This document shows positions 38,718-47,918 of a stretch of 64,000 bases of DNA, one piece after another; position 1 is the stretch's first letter; each line of letters opens with the position of its first letter. Origin of the DNA: Methylomonas sp. (GTDB taxonomy: Bacteria; Pseudomonadota; Gammaproteobacteria; Methylococcales; Methylomonadaceae); assembly GCA_026988155.1 (NCBI GenBank), contig JALSLW010000083.1:62001-126000 (forward strand). Direction: 5' to 3'. A model generated the notes under the pieces. The model did not search any database. It was given only the letters and a program-made list of their open reading frames with translations, and was not told the DNA's origin. Position numbers and translations under genes: made by a program.

Positions 38718-40502
38718 ATGCCTGATGAAATAAATAAAATAATGCGACATAAAAGCACTCAATTAAAAATGCTCATTGCATCACTTGAAAATGCGCCCTA
38801 CCACAAAATTCAGTCGTTGCGAGGCCGCTTTCAATTTCCACACTATACTTTCCAGTTTTTACGCATACAAGGCAGTCCCGGTGCAAACCCAGCGTCTATT
38901 GCCAATCTCTCCATACCTATTAAAGCTAGCGGACTGCCAGAACAGTCATTGGCGACATCTTTTGCTCAGCTAGCGCTTGCAGATTTTTTAATTAGGCGGT
39001 TTAACCAGGGAATAGTTAAATTTGTTCAGCAAAATAGAGGAAAAGATGGAAGCGGTTCTTTCCATACCATTGAGCTAAGCCAGAAAATGCTACAGCGTGA
39101 CTGTGTGCTTTTTTCTAAAAACAGCATTGAGTTACGCTTTATTTTCAGCCTTCCAGCCAATGGCTCTGGAGGCAGACAGTTTGATGCCAAGCAAACCTGG
39201 CTCATGTTTGAACAGGAGCTGAGCCCACTGGTTGATTTTACTTTTTTTTATCATGGCTACAGCGAAGCCAGCCAAAACTTATTGAATAAATTTTTAGCTG
39301 TTCAAAAAAATAGACAGGCAATAAAGCATTACATGAAAAAAAATGGGCTCTGTGTTTTTATCAGCAATGGCGCTCTGTTACCCAGGCTAAGCGGCATTGA
39401 TGATAAACCTGATCTAGCCGAAAAAATCGAAAAATTTCAGTCGCCCAAAACATTGCTGGTTGAAATCCCTTTACATGAAAATTCAACCATTAAGGGTATG
39501 GGGATAAAACAGGGCATCACCTGCATTACGGGTGGCGGCTATCATGGCAAATCAACCTTATTGCAAGCCATTTTAGCAGGTGTTTATGCCCATATTCCGG
39601 GAGACGGCAGAGAATACATTGTCACCCGGGATGATGCAGTTTTCACCCGGGCAGAAGAGGGCCGCAGCATTCGCCAGGTGAATATCAGTCCTTTTATCCG
39701 TCAGCTGCCCAACGGCAAGAAGACAGAAAATTTTTCTACAGATAATGCCAGTGGCAGCACTTCACAGGCAGCAAGCATTGTGGAGGCAATTGAACTGCAG
39801 TCTCATTTGCTGCTGTTTGATGAAGATAGCTGTGCGACCAATTTTTTATACAGGGATGAGCTAATAAAAAAAATACTGGATAAAAAAAATGAGCCAATTA
39901 AACCGCTATACACATGCATTCGCTCGCTCTGGAAACAGCATAAAATATCTATGATTTTTGTTGTAGGCGGTTTGGGAAGCTTTCTGCAAAAGGCCGATAC
40001 CTGTCTGTTAATGGATAATTATCAATGCAAAGACATCACCGGCAAAGCTAGAAAATCTTTAGGAGAAATTATTGAAGAAGATCAGGATCACTTAATATTT
40101 TCTAGTAATAGGCCTCTATCCAGCCAAAATTTCGACCCTTCCTATACTAACCAGCGTCTAAAAAAAACCATACCTATACGAATAAAGGATTTGAGAAATG
40201 CTCCGAGGCAGTTGGAATATGGCATGGATTTAATAAATTTGGAGGCACTTCCACAAATTGCAGAAGCTCCTCAAATGCGAAGCATTGGCTATTGCCTGTT
40301 AACGATTAAACAACAGATGTGCGACAACAGCAATAAACCGCAGACAATCTATGATTGGCTGCAATGGCTAACTAAAAAACTAGATCAAGAAGGACTCCCC
40401 TGTTTACAAGCCACTTATCCCGGGCTTTCATCTCGGCCAAGACTATATGAAATTGCAGCCGCCATCAATCGCATTAGGTCATTACGAATTATTCAGAAGT
40501 AG
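38718..40502 (+). CDS. Predicted ATPase of the ABC class (ABC_ATPase / DUF2791-type)
   Basis: 594 aa; GGGYHGKSTLLQAILAGVYAHIPGDGREYIVTRDDAVFTRAEEGRSIRQVNISPFI; LLLFDEDSCATNFLYRDELI. Confidence 0.9.
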   Translation: MPDEINKIMRHKSTQLKMLIASLENAPYHKIQSLRGRFQFPHYTFQFLRIQGSPGANPASIANLSIPIKASGLPEQSLATSFAQLALADFLIRRFNQGIVKFVQQNRGKDGSGSFHTIELSQKMLQRDCVLFSKNSIELRFIFSLPANGSGGRQFDAKQTWLMFEQELSPLVDFTFFYHGYSEASQNLLNKFLAVQKNRQAIKHYMKKNGLCVFISNGALLPRLSGIDDKPDLAEKIEKFQSPKTLLVEIPLHENSTIKGMGIKQGITCITGGGYHGKSTLLQAILAGVYAHIPGDGREYIVTRDDAVFTRAEEGRSIRQVNISPFIRQLPNGKKTENFSTDNASGSTSQAASIVEAIELQSHLLLFDEDSCATNFLYRDELIKKILDKKNEPIKPLYTCIRSLWKQHKISMIFVVGGLGSFLQKADTCLLMDNYQCKDITGKARKSLGEIIEEDQDHLIFSSNRPLSSQNFDPSYTNQRLKKTIPIRIKDLRNAPRQLEYGMDLINLEALPQIAEAPQMRSIGYCLLTIKQQMCDNSNKPQTIYDWLQWLTKKLDQEGLPCLQATYPGLSSRPRLYEIAAAINRIRSLRIIQK

Positions 40503-40634
40503 GTAACGGTAGGTATGGGATTTTAGGGGGACCTAAAATTTTAGCTCCCATATAAAAAGCTAGATGCTTGGCAATTAAACAGCCATTTGTCTAGTCTCGT
40601 GTTTCCCGGATAATTTCTTCGCCGGTGCTTTCAT

Positions 40635-40872
40635 CCTAAATAAATCAGTTGAGCACGGATTTGTGGGAAATCTGGGCAAAAAAGGCAAAGAATAGCTCGA
40701 AGATAATGGCCGCAGTCCTTATCGAGAGCTATTCTGCAGTAGTTTTGTTCAGATTTTTCACAAAACCGTGAAGCGAAATACACTCACCCATCTGGTGAAT
40801 AATTAAAAACTGGATTATACAGTTTATTTAACAAGTTACAGTTAAACTAAGCGTTCAACTGATTTATTTAGG
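40635..40872. mobile_element. MITE-like element family A, full copy
   Basis: TIRs CCTAAATAAATCAGTTGA / TCAACTGATTTATTTAGG; TSD TTCAT at 40630-40634 and 40873-40877; 238 bp. Confidence 0.88.
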
Positions 40873-42303
40873 TTCATGGCTGTCTATACGATGGGCGGTG
40901 CTGATAATTGCTTTCAGTTCATGACGAGCTTTAAATATAGTCCAGCTTAGCAAAGCAAATGCTGTGGGCTGGATTAATATGTGCCAGCCCAGCACATATC
41001 CCAGCATCGCACAATTAATGCAGAAAAATAGCAGCAAAGATGTATGCGTTCTTTCCTCAGACCATTCGTGTCCAGAAGTTCTATAGTGCAGATAAGGTAT
41101 CCAGCGAGAAATCGTATATGCACAAATTGCTGCGACACCGACTGCTGATACGGGGACTATTGCCACGAAGGCGGCTATCCTCAGCAATCGTAAAATGGCA
41201 TAGAACCAAATACGGGTTAGCTTGTCCAGTCTGTTGTAAAGCATAAAACAGAAATAAGTGGCTAACAGGACACCTGCCCAGGCAAGCAGACCTGTAATTT
41301 TAGGCATCGCCGGCCAGCTCAGTATCAAAAGTCCAGCAATTCCGCTAGCACCGCTCCAGAGCCAGGCCTGCGGTGTGGAAAACCTGACCTGTTTTGAGTG
41401 ATATTCCTTCGACAAGTGCGGTTTTTTTTCATAACTGGCGGCAATTTTATCATTATCTGCGTACCCCCATTCATAGATGGACCAAAAGGAGAACAGAAGA
41501 AAGGCAAGGCCTGCGATATGAGATGCTGGGTTAGGGGCCATAGATAAACTGCAAAGAAGCCAAAATACAAAGTCTTCCCGCAAGATGGCGCGGTAAATAT
41601 ATTGCTGCCCTGGCCTTTTGATTTTTGCCAGATACTGCCCGGGAATATGCCTATTGCCAAAGGCTTCTGCAAACTGTGCAGAAGCCCAAATAACGCGCAG
41701 CGGGTTTCTGCATTGCTCAAGAATATCCTGATCATCCAATGAGTCCGTGATTAGCAAGCTTCTGCCAACTTCAACTTTTCCAATCGCCTTAGTAACAGAA
41801 TCCAGCTTTCCTCGGCGTCGCTGATCCAGCCTCCATGGACTCATAGCCATTATTTTCACATCGGTTAAACCAAGCCTGTAGATTAACGGCCTGACCACTT
41901 GCATAAAACCCAAGGTTACAATCATCGGTGATTTATGAGTAGATGCGTAATTGTCTTGAAGCGATTTCAGCAAAGGTCTATTTGCCCAGCGAGAGGCCAG
42001 TATAGCAACTCGTCTACGCCACAAAATCATTGTCCAGGGAAAAAACAAACAAATAAGACGCACGCGCCAGGCATCACGGGTAATATGTCCACCGGTCCAT
42101 TGCCATGGCCGCAGCAGTTCAAGCAGTTTGAGCATAGCAAAAGCCAAGGGAGCCGGACAGGCAGTATCTATAAAGTCCTCGGTTGAGTTTCTCAAGTACA
42201 GGGTTTCATCCAGATCAACTAATACGGGCCCTCGATGTTTACGTATTGCTTCCAGCGCATAGTCAGAAGTTACATCAAAAGACGACTTCACTGTAGAATT
42301 CAT
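40864..42303 (-). CDS. HAD-like domain fused to polytopic (UbiA-like) membrane domain
   Basis: 479 aa; N-terminal VLVDLDETLYLRNS (HAD motif I), LLITDSLDDQDIL (HAD motif IV-like), then multiple TM helices with YEWGYADNDKIAASYEKKP. Confidence 0.65.
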   Translation of the reverse strand: MNSTVKSSFDVTSDYALEAIRKHRGPVLVDLDETLYLRNSTEDFIDTACPAPLAFAMLKLLELLRPWQWTGGHITRDAWRVRLICLFFPWTMILWRRRVAILASRWANRPLLKSLQDNYASTHKSPMIVTLGFMQVVRPLIYRLGLTDVKIMAMSPWRLDQRRRGKLDSVTKAIGKVEVGRSLLITDSLDDQDILEQCRNPLRVIWASAQFAEAFGNRHIPGQYLAKIKRPGQQYIYRAILREDFVFWLLCSLSMAPNPASHIAGLAFLLFSFWSIYEWGYADNDKIAASYEKKPHLSKEYHSKQVRFSTPQAWLWSGASGIAGLLILSWPAMPKITGLLAWAGVLLATYFCFMLYNRLDKLTRIWFYAILRLLRIAAFVAIVPVSAVGVAAICAYTISRWIPYLHYRTSGHEWSEERTHTSLLLFFCINCAMLGYVLGWHILIQPTAFALLSWTIFKARHELKAIISTAHRIDSHEPK

Positions 42304-42688
42304 TTACGTTGCCGGTCTTTTATCAATACTATTATTGCAATGCCTATGAATACATTGCAGAGTGCATAAATCATATAATTTGCTTGTTAGAAAAACCATT
42401 GCGATAATAATTAAACTGCATTGGCATTCTTTTTAAGCTAGATTGCCCATGTTCAAAAGGCTGGAAATAAAAACTCACCCGTTACTAGGCAGAATTTTTG
42501 TTTCCCAGCGCCTATAATTAATAAATTAAAGTATAGTCCAAGCTGTAAATTTCGTATTCTTAGGTATGTGGAAATCAAAATTTATCCTGCATCTGCGCAG
42601 AACAGCGACTTCATAAGCACAGTACTGCCGGCAAACTCAAAATAATATAAAGCGCTTACTGACGCGTCTTCAAAACCTTTTAAACAAT

Positions 42689-43972
42689 ATGAATGAATTG
42701 TTAATAAAGCTGGAACATGCTCTATCACCTTATGCGAAGCAGTTTGCTCCCGAAGGATCAGAAATAAAGGCCGTAGTGCATCAATGGGGACATGCCATTG
42801 CCTATGATAATGATATTTTCGCTAGCTCCAAAGGAGCGGATGCAAATGAGATTTTGTCTCGGCTTAAAAAGGCAAAATGCTACAATTCAGCCAAACAGTT
42901 TAAAAAAGAACTGAGGGACTGCATTAATTTAAACGCCGCTGACAACCCAGAATTCACCTTTATTGATCTGTTTGCCGGCATTGGCGGGATGCGTCAGGGA
43001 TTTGAATCAGCTGGCGGCTCATGTGTTTTTTCTTCCGAATTCGATAAGCATGCTCAGGACAGCTATTTTGAAAATTATGGCGAGTATCCGTTTGGCGATA
43101 TTACGAAAATTGCCAATGAGGAGCGAAACCATGCCAATTGGATAGATGCTATTCCTAAGCATGATATTCTGGTTGGAGGCTTTCCTTGCCAGGCGTTTTC
43201 AATTGCAGGATACAGACATGGGTTCAATGATAAAAAAGGACGGGGCAATCTGTTCTTTAGAATGGCCGAAATTATTGATTTGTGCCGGCCCAGGGCATTT
43301 TTGCTAGAAAATGTAAAAAACCTGGTGGGACATGATAAAGGCAATACCATTAGAGTGATTAAGGAAACTATTACCCAAGATCTTGGATACTCTTTTATAC
43401 CCTTTGTTTTAAATGCAACTGATCATGGAAATATACCGCAAAACAGAGAACGCATTTATATTGTTGGGTTTAAAGGCGAGTCTAACTGGAGTGCTGAGGA
43501 CAAAGTCAGGCTGGATGATATACTGACTCATCAATTCCAAATACCTGAGCCGATTGAACTCAAAAAAACGATATTTAATATATTGCATCAATCTCAGCAG
43601 GATAAACGCTATTATTATCCTGATACTCACCAGTATTTTAACGAGCTGAATAGCACAATAGTTTCTAAAAAAAGTGTTTATCAGTGGCGAAGGGTGTATG
43701 TGCGGGAAAACAAGAGCAATGTATGCCCGACACTTACGGCCAACATGGGGACAGGCGGACATAATGTGCCGCTGATAAGAGACGATTTTGGCATAAGAAA
43801 ACTTACTCCTGAGGAGTGTTTAGGGTTTCAGGGGTTTACTGAAACATTTAAGTTTCCTGCCAAAATGGCAATGTCCCACAGATACAAGCAGGCTGGAAAC
43901 TCTGTTGCTGTCCCAGTCGTTAGCCGCATCGCACTTGAAATGGCAAGACTGCTGAAAATAACTCGCGACTAG
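42689..43972 (+). CDS. DNA (cytosine-5) methyltransferase, Dcm-type
   Basis: 427 aa; FIDLFAGIGGMRQGFESAGG (I), GGFPCQAFSIAGYRHGF (IV), FLLENVKNL (VI), PQNRERIYIVGFK (VIII), RYKQAGNSVAVPVV (X). N-terminal extension of ~85 aa. Confidence 0.95.
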   Translation: MNELLIKLEHALSPYAKQFAPEGSEIKAVVHQWGHAIAYDNDIFASSKGADANEILSRLKKAKCYNSAKQFKKELRDCINLNAADNPEFTFIDLFAGIGGMRQGFESAGGSCVFSSEFDKHAQDSYFENYGEYPFGDITKIANEERNHANWIDAIPKHDILVGGFPCQAFSIAGYRHGFNDKKGRGNLFFRMAEIIDLCRPRAFLLENVKNLVGHDKGNTIRVIKETITQDLGYSFIPFVLNATDHGNIPQNRERIYIVGFKGESNWSAEDKVRLDDILTHQFQIPEPIELKKTIFNILHQSQQDKRYYYPDTHQYFNELNSTIVSKKSVYQWRRVYVRENKSNVCPTLTANMGTGGHNVPLIRDDFGIRKLTPEECLGFQGFTETFKFPAKMAMSHRYKQAGNSVAVPVVSRIALEMARLLKITRD

Positions 43973-44166
43973 ATGTCTGCCAATATTGCATTTGGCAATT
44001 AGAGTTTCCATACTTCTATAAAAATCACTTGATGATATTGCCCCACTCCTCTGCGCTGTCTAATGCACCAGCGTTTTTTAGCAGGATTGCGTATCGCCCA
44101 ACAATAAACAACTACCCGGCAATGCAGTAATTTTGCAAAAGTCCACTATATAAGCAAAAGGGCCGT

Positions 44167-44910
44167 CTAGCTATAGCACCCCGTTTCATGAGAAGGGGCT
44201 GCAATACTAAAATGCTCTGCTACTCTTCGGTCTATAGTTTTTTCCCTTACTAGGCGATAGCCTATTCCTCGAACAGTCTGCAAAACTTCCTGATCATGGC
44301 TGGCATGAAGCTTACGTCGCAAATAGCCTATATAAACATGAACAATATTTGGATCGCCGTTAAAGTCCAATCCCCAGACCTGGTCAATTAGTGCCTGCTT
44401 AGTTACCACATTGCCCTCCGCCAGCATAAGTATTTCAAAAATTTTACCCTCTCGGCTGGTAAAAGAAATTTCCTGTTTATCAAAAAAACATTTTTTACTC
44501 TTTTGGTCGAAAAAAAATGAACCAAACATTATGTTGCCACTTCTTTCTTGAAAATTGATTCGAAGCAGTACTTTAATTCTAGCCATCAACACCGGCGGCG
44601 AAAAAGGGATACGCAAAAAATCATTTGCACCGAACTCTAAAGAATATACCTCATCATCAGGCATTGGCTTATCGGTGAGCATAAGTATCGGCGTTTTACT
44701 ATCGCTATCGCGAATACCTTTACACACATCAAAGCCATTCTTTTTTTCTAAAAAAATATCTAAAATTATGACAGCATACTTACCTTTTGCTGCATAAGTA
44801 AGCGCCTCTTCACCTTCTATGGCAATATCTATATCAAAGCCCCCAGCAATAAGAAGGCTTTTTATTTTTGCTGTGTTGTTTAAATTGCTTTGAGCTATTA
44901 GTATTCGCAT
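44167..44910 (-). CDS. OmpR-family response regulator
   Basis: Start MRILIAQSN; receiver YAVIILDIFLEKKNGFDVCKGI; winged helix VYIGYLRRKLHASHDQEVLQTVRGIGYRLV. Confidence 0.9.
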   Translation of the reverse strand: MRILIAQSNLNNTAKIKSLLIAGGFDIDIAIEGEEALTYAAKGKYAVIILDIFLEKKNGFDVCKGIRDSDSKTPILMLTDKPMPDDEVYSLEFGANDFLRIPFSPPVLMARIKVLLRINFQERSGNIMFGSFFFDQKSKKCFFDKQEISFTSREGKIFEILMLAEGNVVTKQALIDQVWGLDFNGDPNIVHVYIGYLRRKLHASHDQEVLQTVRGIGYRLVREKTIDRRVAEHFSIAAPSHETGCYS

Positions 44911-45433
44911 TTTTGCTCCTCCTCTATTAATTTTGGAAAAATGGTTCGCTTTAGTAGGTTTAGCTAGAAAACCCGCACCAACCGATAAAAACCACAAAAC
45001 AGTGATGAATATCACATTTCTGATATTTATTTTTTGAAATATATCATATTTTTGATAAATATTTCTATTCCGGTAGCAAAATTAATAGATTTTTTAACGA
45101 ATCCTAATAGTGCTTCCTCAAAATTAGGCTGTCATAGGAATATTCCAGGTATGAATTTACATTTCGAGACATAAGTTCGTACAGAATAGTGCGGTATGAA
45201 TAACCCATACAAACAGCAATCATAAAAGGGAAGCAATGGACAACAATATCGCTGCTTAGGACAGCCTGGCAGAACCGAGCCAAAAAGCATACCTACCAAC
45301 AATACTTTGGCTATATCCATCACAACTGAATTGTTGACAATTGGCTAAGCTGGTGGTTTAACCCGAGCCTTATCTTTAATAAAGACTGGACGCTAACATA
45401 GCAATAATGGCTTGAGTTCAGAAGACAATTTCT

Positions 45434-45721
45434 CTATTCCTCTGAGTTTTTTTTTGCAAAACCAGCTCCTTTTTTTGTTTTTGCTTCTAGGCCTAATTCA
45501 CCAATAACTGTACGATAATCCAGACCGGACTCATGCATCGCAGCAAAACAGGTTGCTATGGTAGCGATGGTATTAGGCACCTCACCTTTTTTTTTATACG
45601 ACTGAATATTTTTTTCACTGACTTTGATCAGCTTGCTAAATTTTGGCAAACTGATCTCTGCATCAAGCAGCATTTTTTTAAATTCTATAAAACTCATCCC
45701 TTCTCCCCCCCCTATAATCAA
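45434..45721 (-). CDS. Small XRE/HTH-like DNA-binding protein
   Basis: 95 aa; FKKMLLDAEISLPKFSKLIKVSEKNIQSYKKKGEVPNTIATIATCFAAMHESGLD, HTH-like; divergent from the histone-like gene. Confidence 0.65.
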   Translation of the reverse strand: MIIGGGEGMSFIEFKKMLLDAEISLPKFSKLIKVSEKNIQSYKKKGEVPNTIATIATCFAAMHESGLDYRTVIGELGLEAKTKKGAGFAKKNSEE

Positions 45722-45752
45722 GATAGGCTATATATTATAGCTCAATTCGTTA

Positions 45753-45900
45753 ATAATTGACCTTTAGTCATAAAAGATGTATTATCACCATAACTTATTA
45801 CTATTAGTAAGTTATTTTGTTGTCCTTTTATAACTGACCTTTAGTTATAAAAGGTGTATTATCCCTATAACTTATTATCATTAATAAGTTATTTTATTAC
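45753..45900. repeat. Tandem duplication, period 77 bp, two copies, with palindromes
   Basis: GACCTTTAGTyATAAAAGrTGTATTATC.C.ATAACTTATTA...TAAGTTATTTT repeated at 77-bp offset; perfect 12-bp inverted repeat CCTTTTATAACT-N7-AGTTATAAAAGG at 45824-45854. Confidence 0.9.
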
Positions 45901-45917
45901 AGTCAAAGGAACCTATC

Positions 45918-46118
45918 ATGTCAAAGTCAATCAAGAAAAGTGCAGTAAAAAAAGTTACCGCTAAAATCACTAAAAAAGCCGTAGCAAAAAAAGTGATCGC
46001 AAAGAAAAAATCAAAAGCAATTGCTAAAAAAATCACTAAAGCTGTGCTAAAGAAAGGCGTTAGCAATAAAAAAGCGGCTAAAAAAGTTGCTAAAAAAGCC
46101 TTGAAAAAAGCGGCTTAA
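45918..46118 (+). CDS. Small lysine-rich histone-like protein
   Basis: 66 aa, 27 Lys, no Asp/Glu/Arg; repeating AVAKK/AIAKK/AAKK units. RBS-like aaagga upstream. Confidence 0.8.
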   Translation: MSKSIKKSAVKKVTAKITKKAVAKKVIAKKKSKAIAKKITKAVLKKGVSNKKAAKKVAKKALKKAA

Positions 46119-46136
46119 TCGCAGTTTATTTAACTT

Positions 46137-46174
46137 ATGCTCTTCTTATTACCTTTTATTCTGAAGAAGAGCAT
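46137..46174. terminator. Stem-loop after histone-like gene
   Basis: ATGCTCTTCTT ... AAGAAGAGCAT, 11-bp perfect stem. Confidence 0.5.
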
Positions 46175-46374
46175 AGGTTTATGGCACTATTAAAGTACTA
46201 CAAACACTACTCCCTTAGCCAGTTCCCCCTGCTCCAGCCCAATCGTCATATTTCTGTCATATTTATGTCGCTTTGACGTGGTAGCATAAAACAGCTTAGA
46301 CCGCCTGAGTTGTTATATATTCTACCTAGAGTATCATTCACTCAGTTACATAAAACTTAATCACATTGAGCAGC

Positions 46375-47907
46375 ATGACAGCAATTCCTTTGCACTTTGA
46401 GCTACCCGAGAATTTAACTGCTACAAAATTCTTAAAAAAATTAGCTAAAAAAATTGAGGTTGAAATAACGTCCCAGCAGTACACCATCAAATCATTTTAC
46501 GATAGTTTTGACTGGCGACTCTATGGTGCAGATATAGTCTGTGAATTTAATCATTCGCGAATCACCTCGCAATTAAACCTGATAAACAGAAAAACAGGCG
46601 AATTAATTGCACAGGAAAAGATGCAGGACATTCCAGCTTTTAGCAAAGACTTTCCCAAAGGACGTTTAAAAACACTGCTGGAACAAAAACTGGAAATGCG
46701 CGCATTACTGCCTATCTGTCAGCTGCCATATGAAGCTTATTGCATTAATATTTTAAATAAAGATAGAAAAATAGTCTTACGCCTGCAGATTGACGAGCAC
46801 GAATTTTTGACGAACACCATAAATCTTCTCCCCCTAAAAGGCTATGAGAAAGCGACGAAAAGCATTAGCTATCTAATGAAAAATATCTTTTGCCTGAAGC
46901 CCATCGATAGCACAGTGATAAACTCAGCGCTTAAACAGCAAAAGCGAAAAGCCAAAGACTATAGCTCTAAATTAACCATAAAACTAAAACCTGAAATGCC
47001 TGCCGATGAAGCAAGCATAGTTATTTACCGGCATTTATTGCAAGCAATGAAAGTTAATGAAGCCGGTACTATTGCCGACACTGATTCTGAATTTTTACAT
47101 GATTTTAGAGTTGCGGTAAGAAGGACTCGCTCAGGCTTTAGTCAAATTAAAAACACTCTGCCTGCAGAAGTAATTTCTCAGCATGCTGATTTTTTTGCAT
47201 GGCTAGGACAAATCACCGGGCTAACGCGAGACATGGATGTCTACCTGCTTAGCTATAAAAACTATCAGCAGGCACTCCCCCTTTCTTTAAGAGAGGACAT
47301 CGCTCCTCTACAGGCTTTTCTTAAACAAAAGCAGCAGGCGGCTCAAAAAGAGCTGGCAAAAAAACTTAAAAGTCCTGAATATATAAAGCAGTTAATGGCC
47401 TGGGAGCATTATTTAAACCAGCCTTTGCCAAAAAAATCAAAAGAAAGCAATGCCAAGATGAGTATTAAAGCATTGGCAGACCAAAGGATATGGAAAGTTT
47501 ATATCCGCCTGCTTAAAGAGGCTAATGCGATTTCAGAATCCACCCCGGCAGAAGCTCTGCATGACTTAAGAAAAACCTGCAAAAAATTACGCTATTTAAT
47601 GGAGTTTTTCCAGAACCTCTATCCTGCCGATGAAATAAAATCCTTACTCAAGGCCTTAAAAGGTTTTCAGACTGTATTGGGTGATTTTCAAGACTATGAA
47701 GTGCAGGAATTAAAAATAAAACAGTTTAGCGAAGAAATGATGGACAATAAAACGCCATCCAACACTTTACTGGCCATGGGGGTATTGGTGCAATATCTGG
47801 ACTCTATGAGGTGCGCCGCTCGGAAAGATTTTGCAAAGCAGTTTGCTCTTTTTAAACAGGCTGAGAATAAAGCCGTCTTTAAAAAACTGTTTGCACATAA
47901 AGCTTAG
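46375..47907 (+). CDS. CHAD domain protein
   Basis: EFLHDFRVAVRRTRSGFSQIK and ALHDLRKTCKKLRYLMEFFQNLY, the two typical CHAD signatures; ATG at 46375 preferred over the TTG at 46366. Confidence 0.9.
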   Translation: MTAIPLHFELPENLTATKFLKKLAKKIEVEITSQQYTIKSFYDSFDWRLYGADIVCEFNHSRITSQLNLINRKTGELIAQEKMQDIPAFSKDFPKGRLKTLLEQKLEMRALLPICQLPYEAYCINILNKDRKIVLRLQIDEHEFLTNTINLLPLKGYEKATKSISYLMKNIFCLKPIDSTVINSALKQQKRKAKDYSSKLTIKLKPEMPADEASIVIYRHLLQAMKVNEAGTIADTDSEFLHDFRVAVRRTRSGFSQIKNTLPAEVISQHADFFAWLGQITGLTRDMDVYLLSYKNYQQALPLSLREDIAPLQAFLKQKQQAAQKELAKKLKSPEYIKQLMAWEHYLNQPLPKKSKESNAKMSIKALADQRIWKVYIRLLKEANAISESTPAEALHDLRKTCKKLRYLMEFFQNLYPADEIKSLLKALKGFQTVLGDFQDYEVQELKIKQFSEEMMDNKTPSNTLLAMGVLVQYLDSMRCAARKDFAKQFALFKQAENKAVFKKLFAHKA

Positions 47908-47918
47908 GAATAGACAGC

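Noticed and set aside
41325-41735. 136-aa minus-strand ORF
   Set aside because: Out-of-frame overlap inside the 40864-42303 CDS; no domain signal.
45132-45323. Possible small Cys-rich lipoprotein (MMDIAKVLLVGMLFGSVLPGCPKQRYCC...)
   Set aside because: Weak lipobox-like LPGC, but no clear RBS, neighbours or family; insufficient support.
45753-45900. CRISPR-like repeat array
   Set aside because: Only two copies, each with internal palindromes and no spacers; better explained as a duplicated regulatory region.
45881-46066. 61-aa minus-strand ORF, Phe/Ala-rich
   Set aside because: Antisense of the lysine-rich gene; hydrophobic pattern comes from the reverse of AAA codons.
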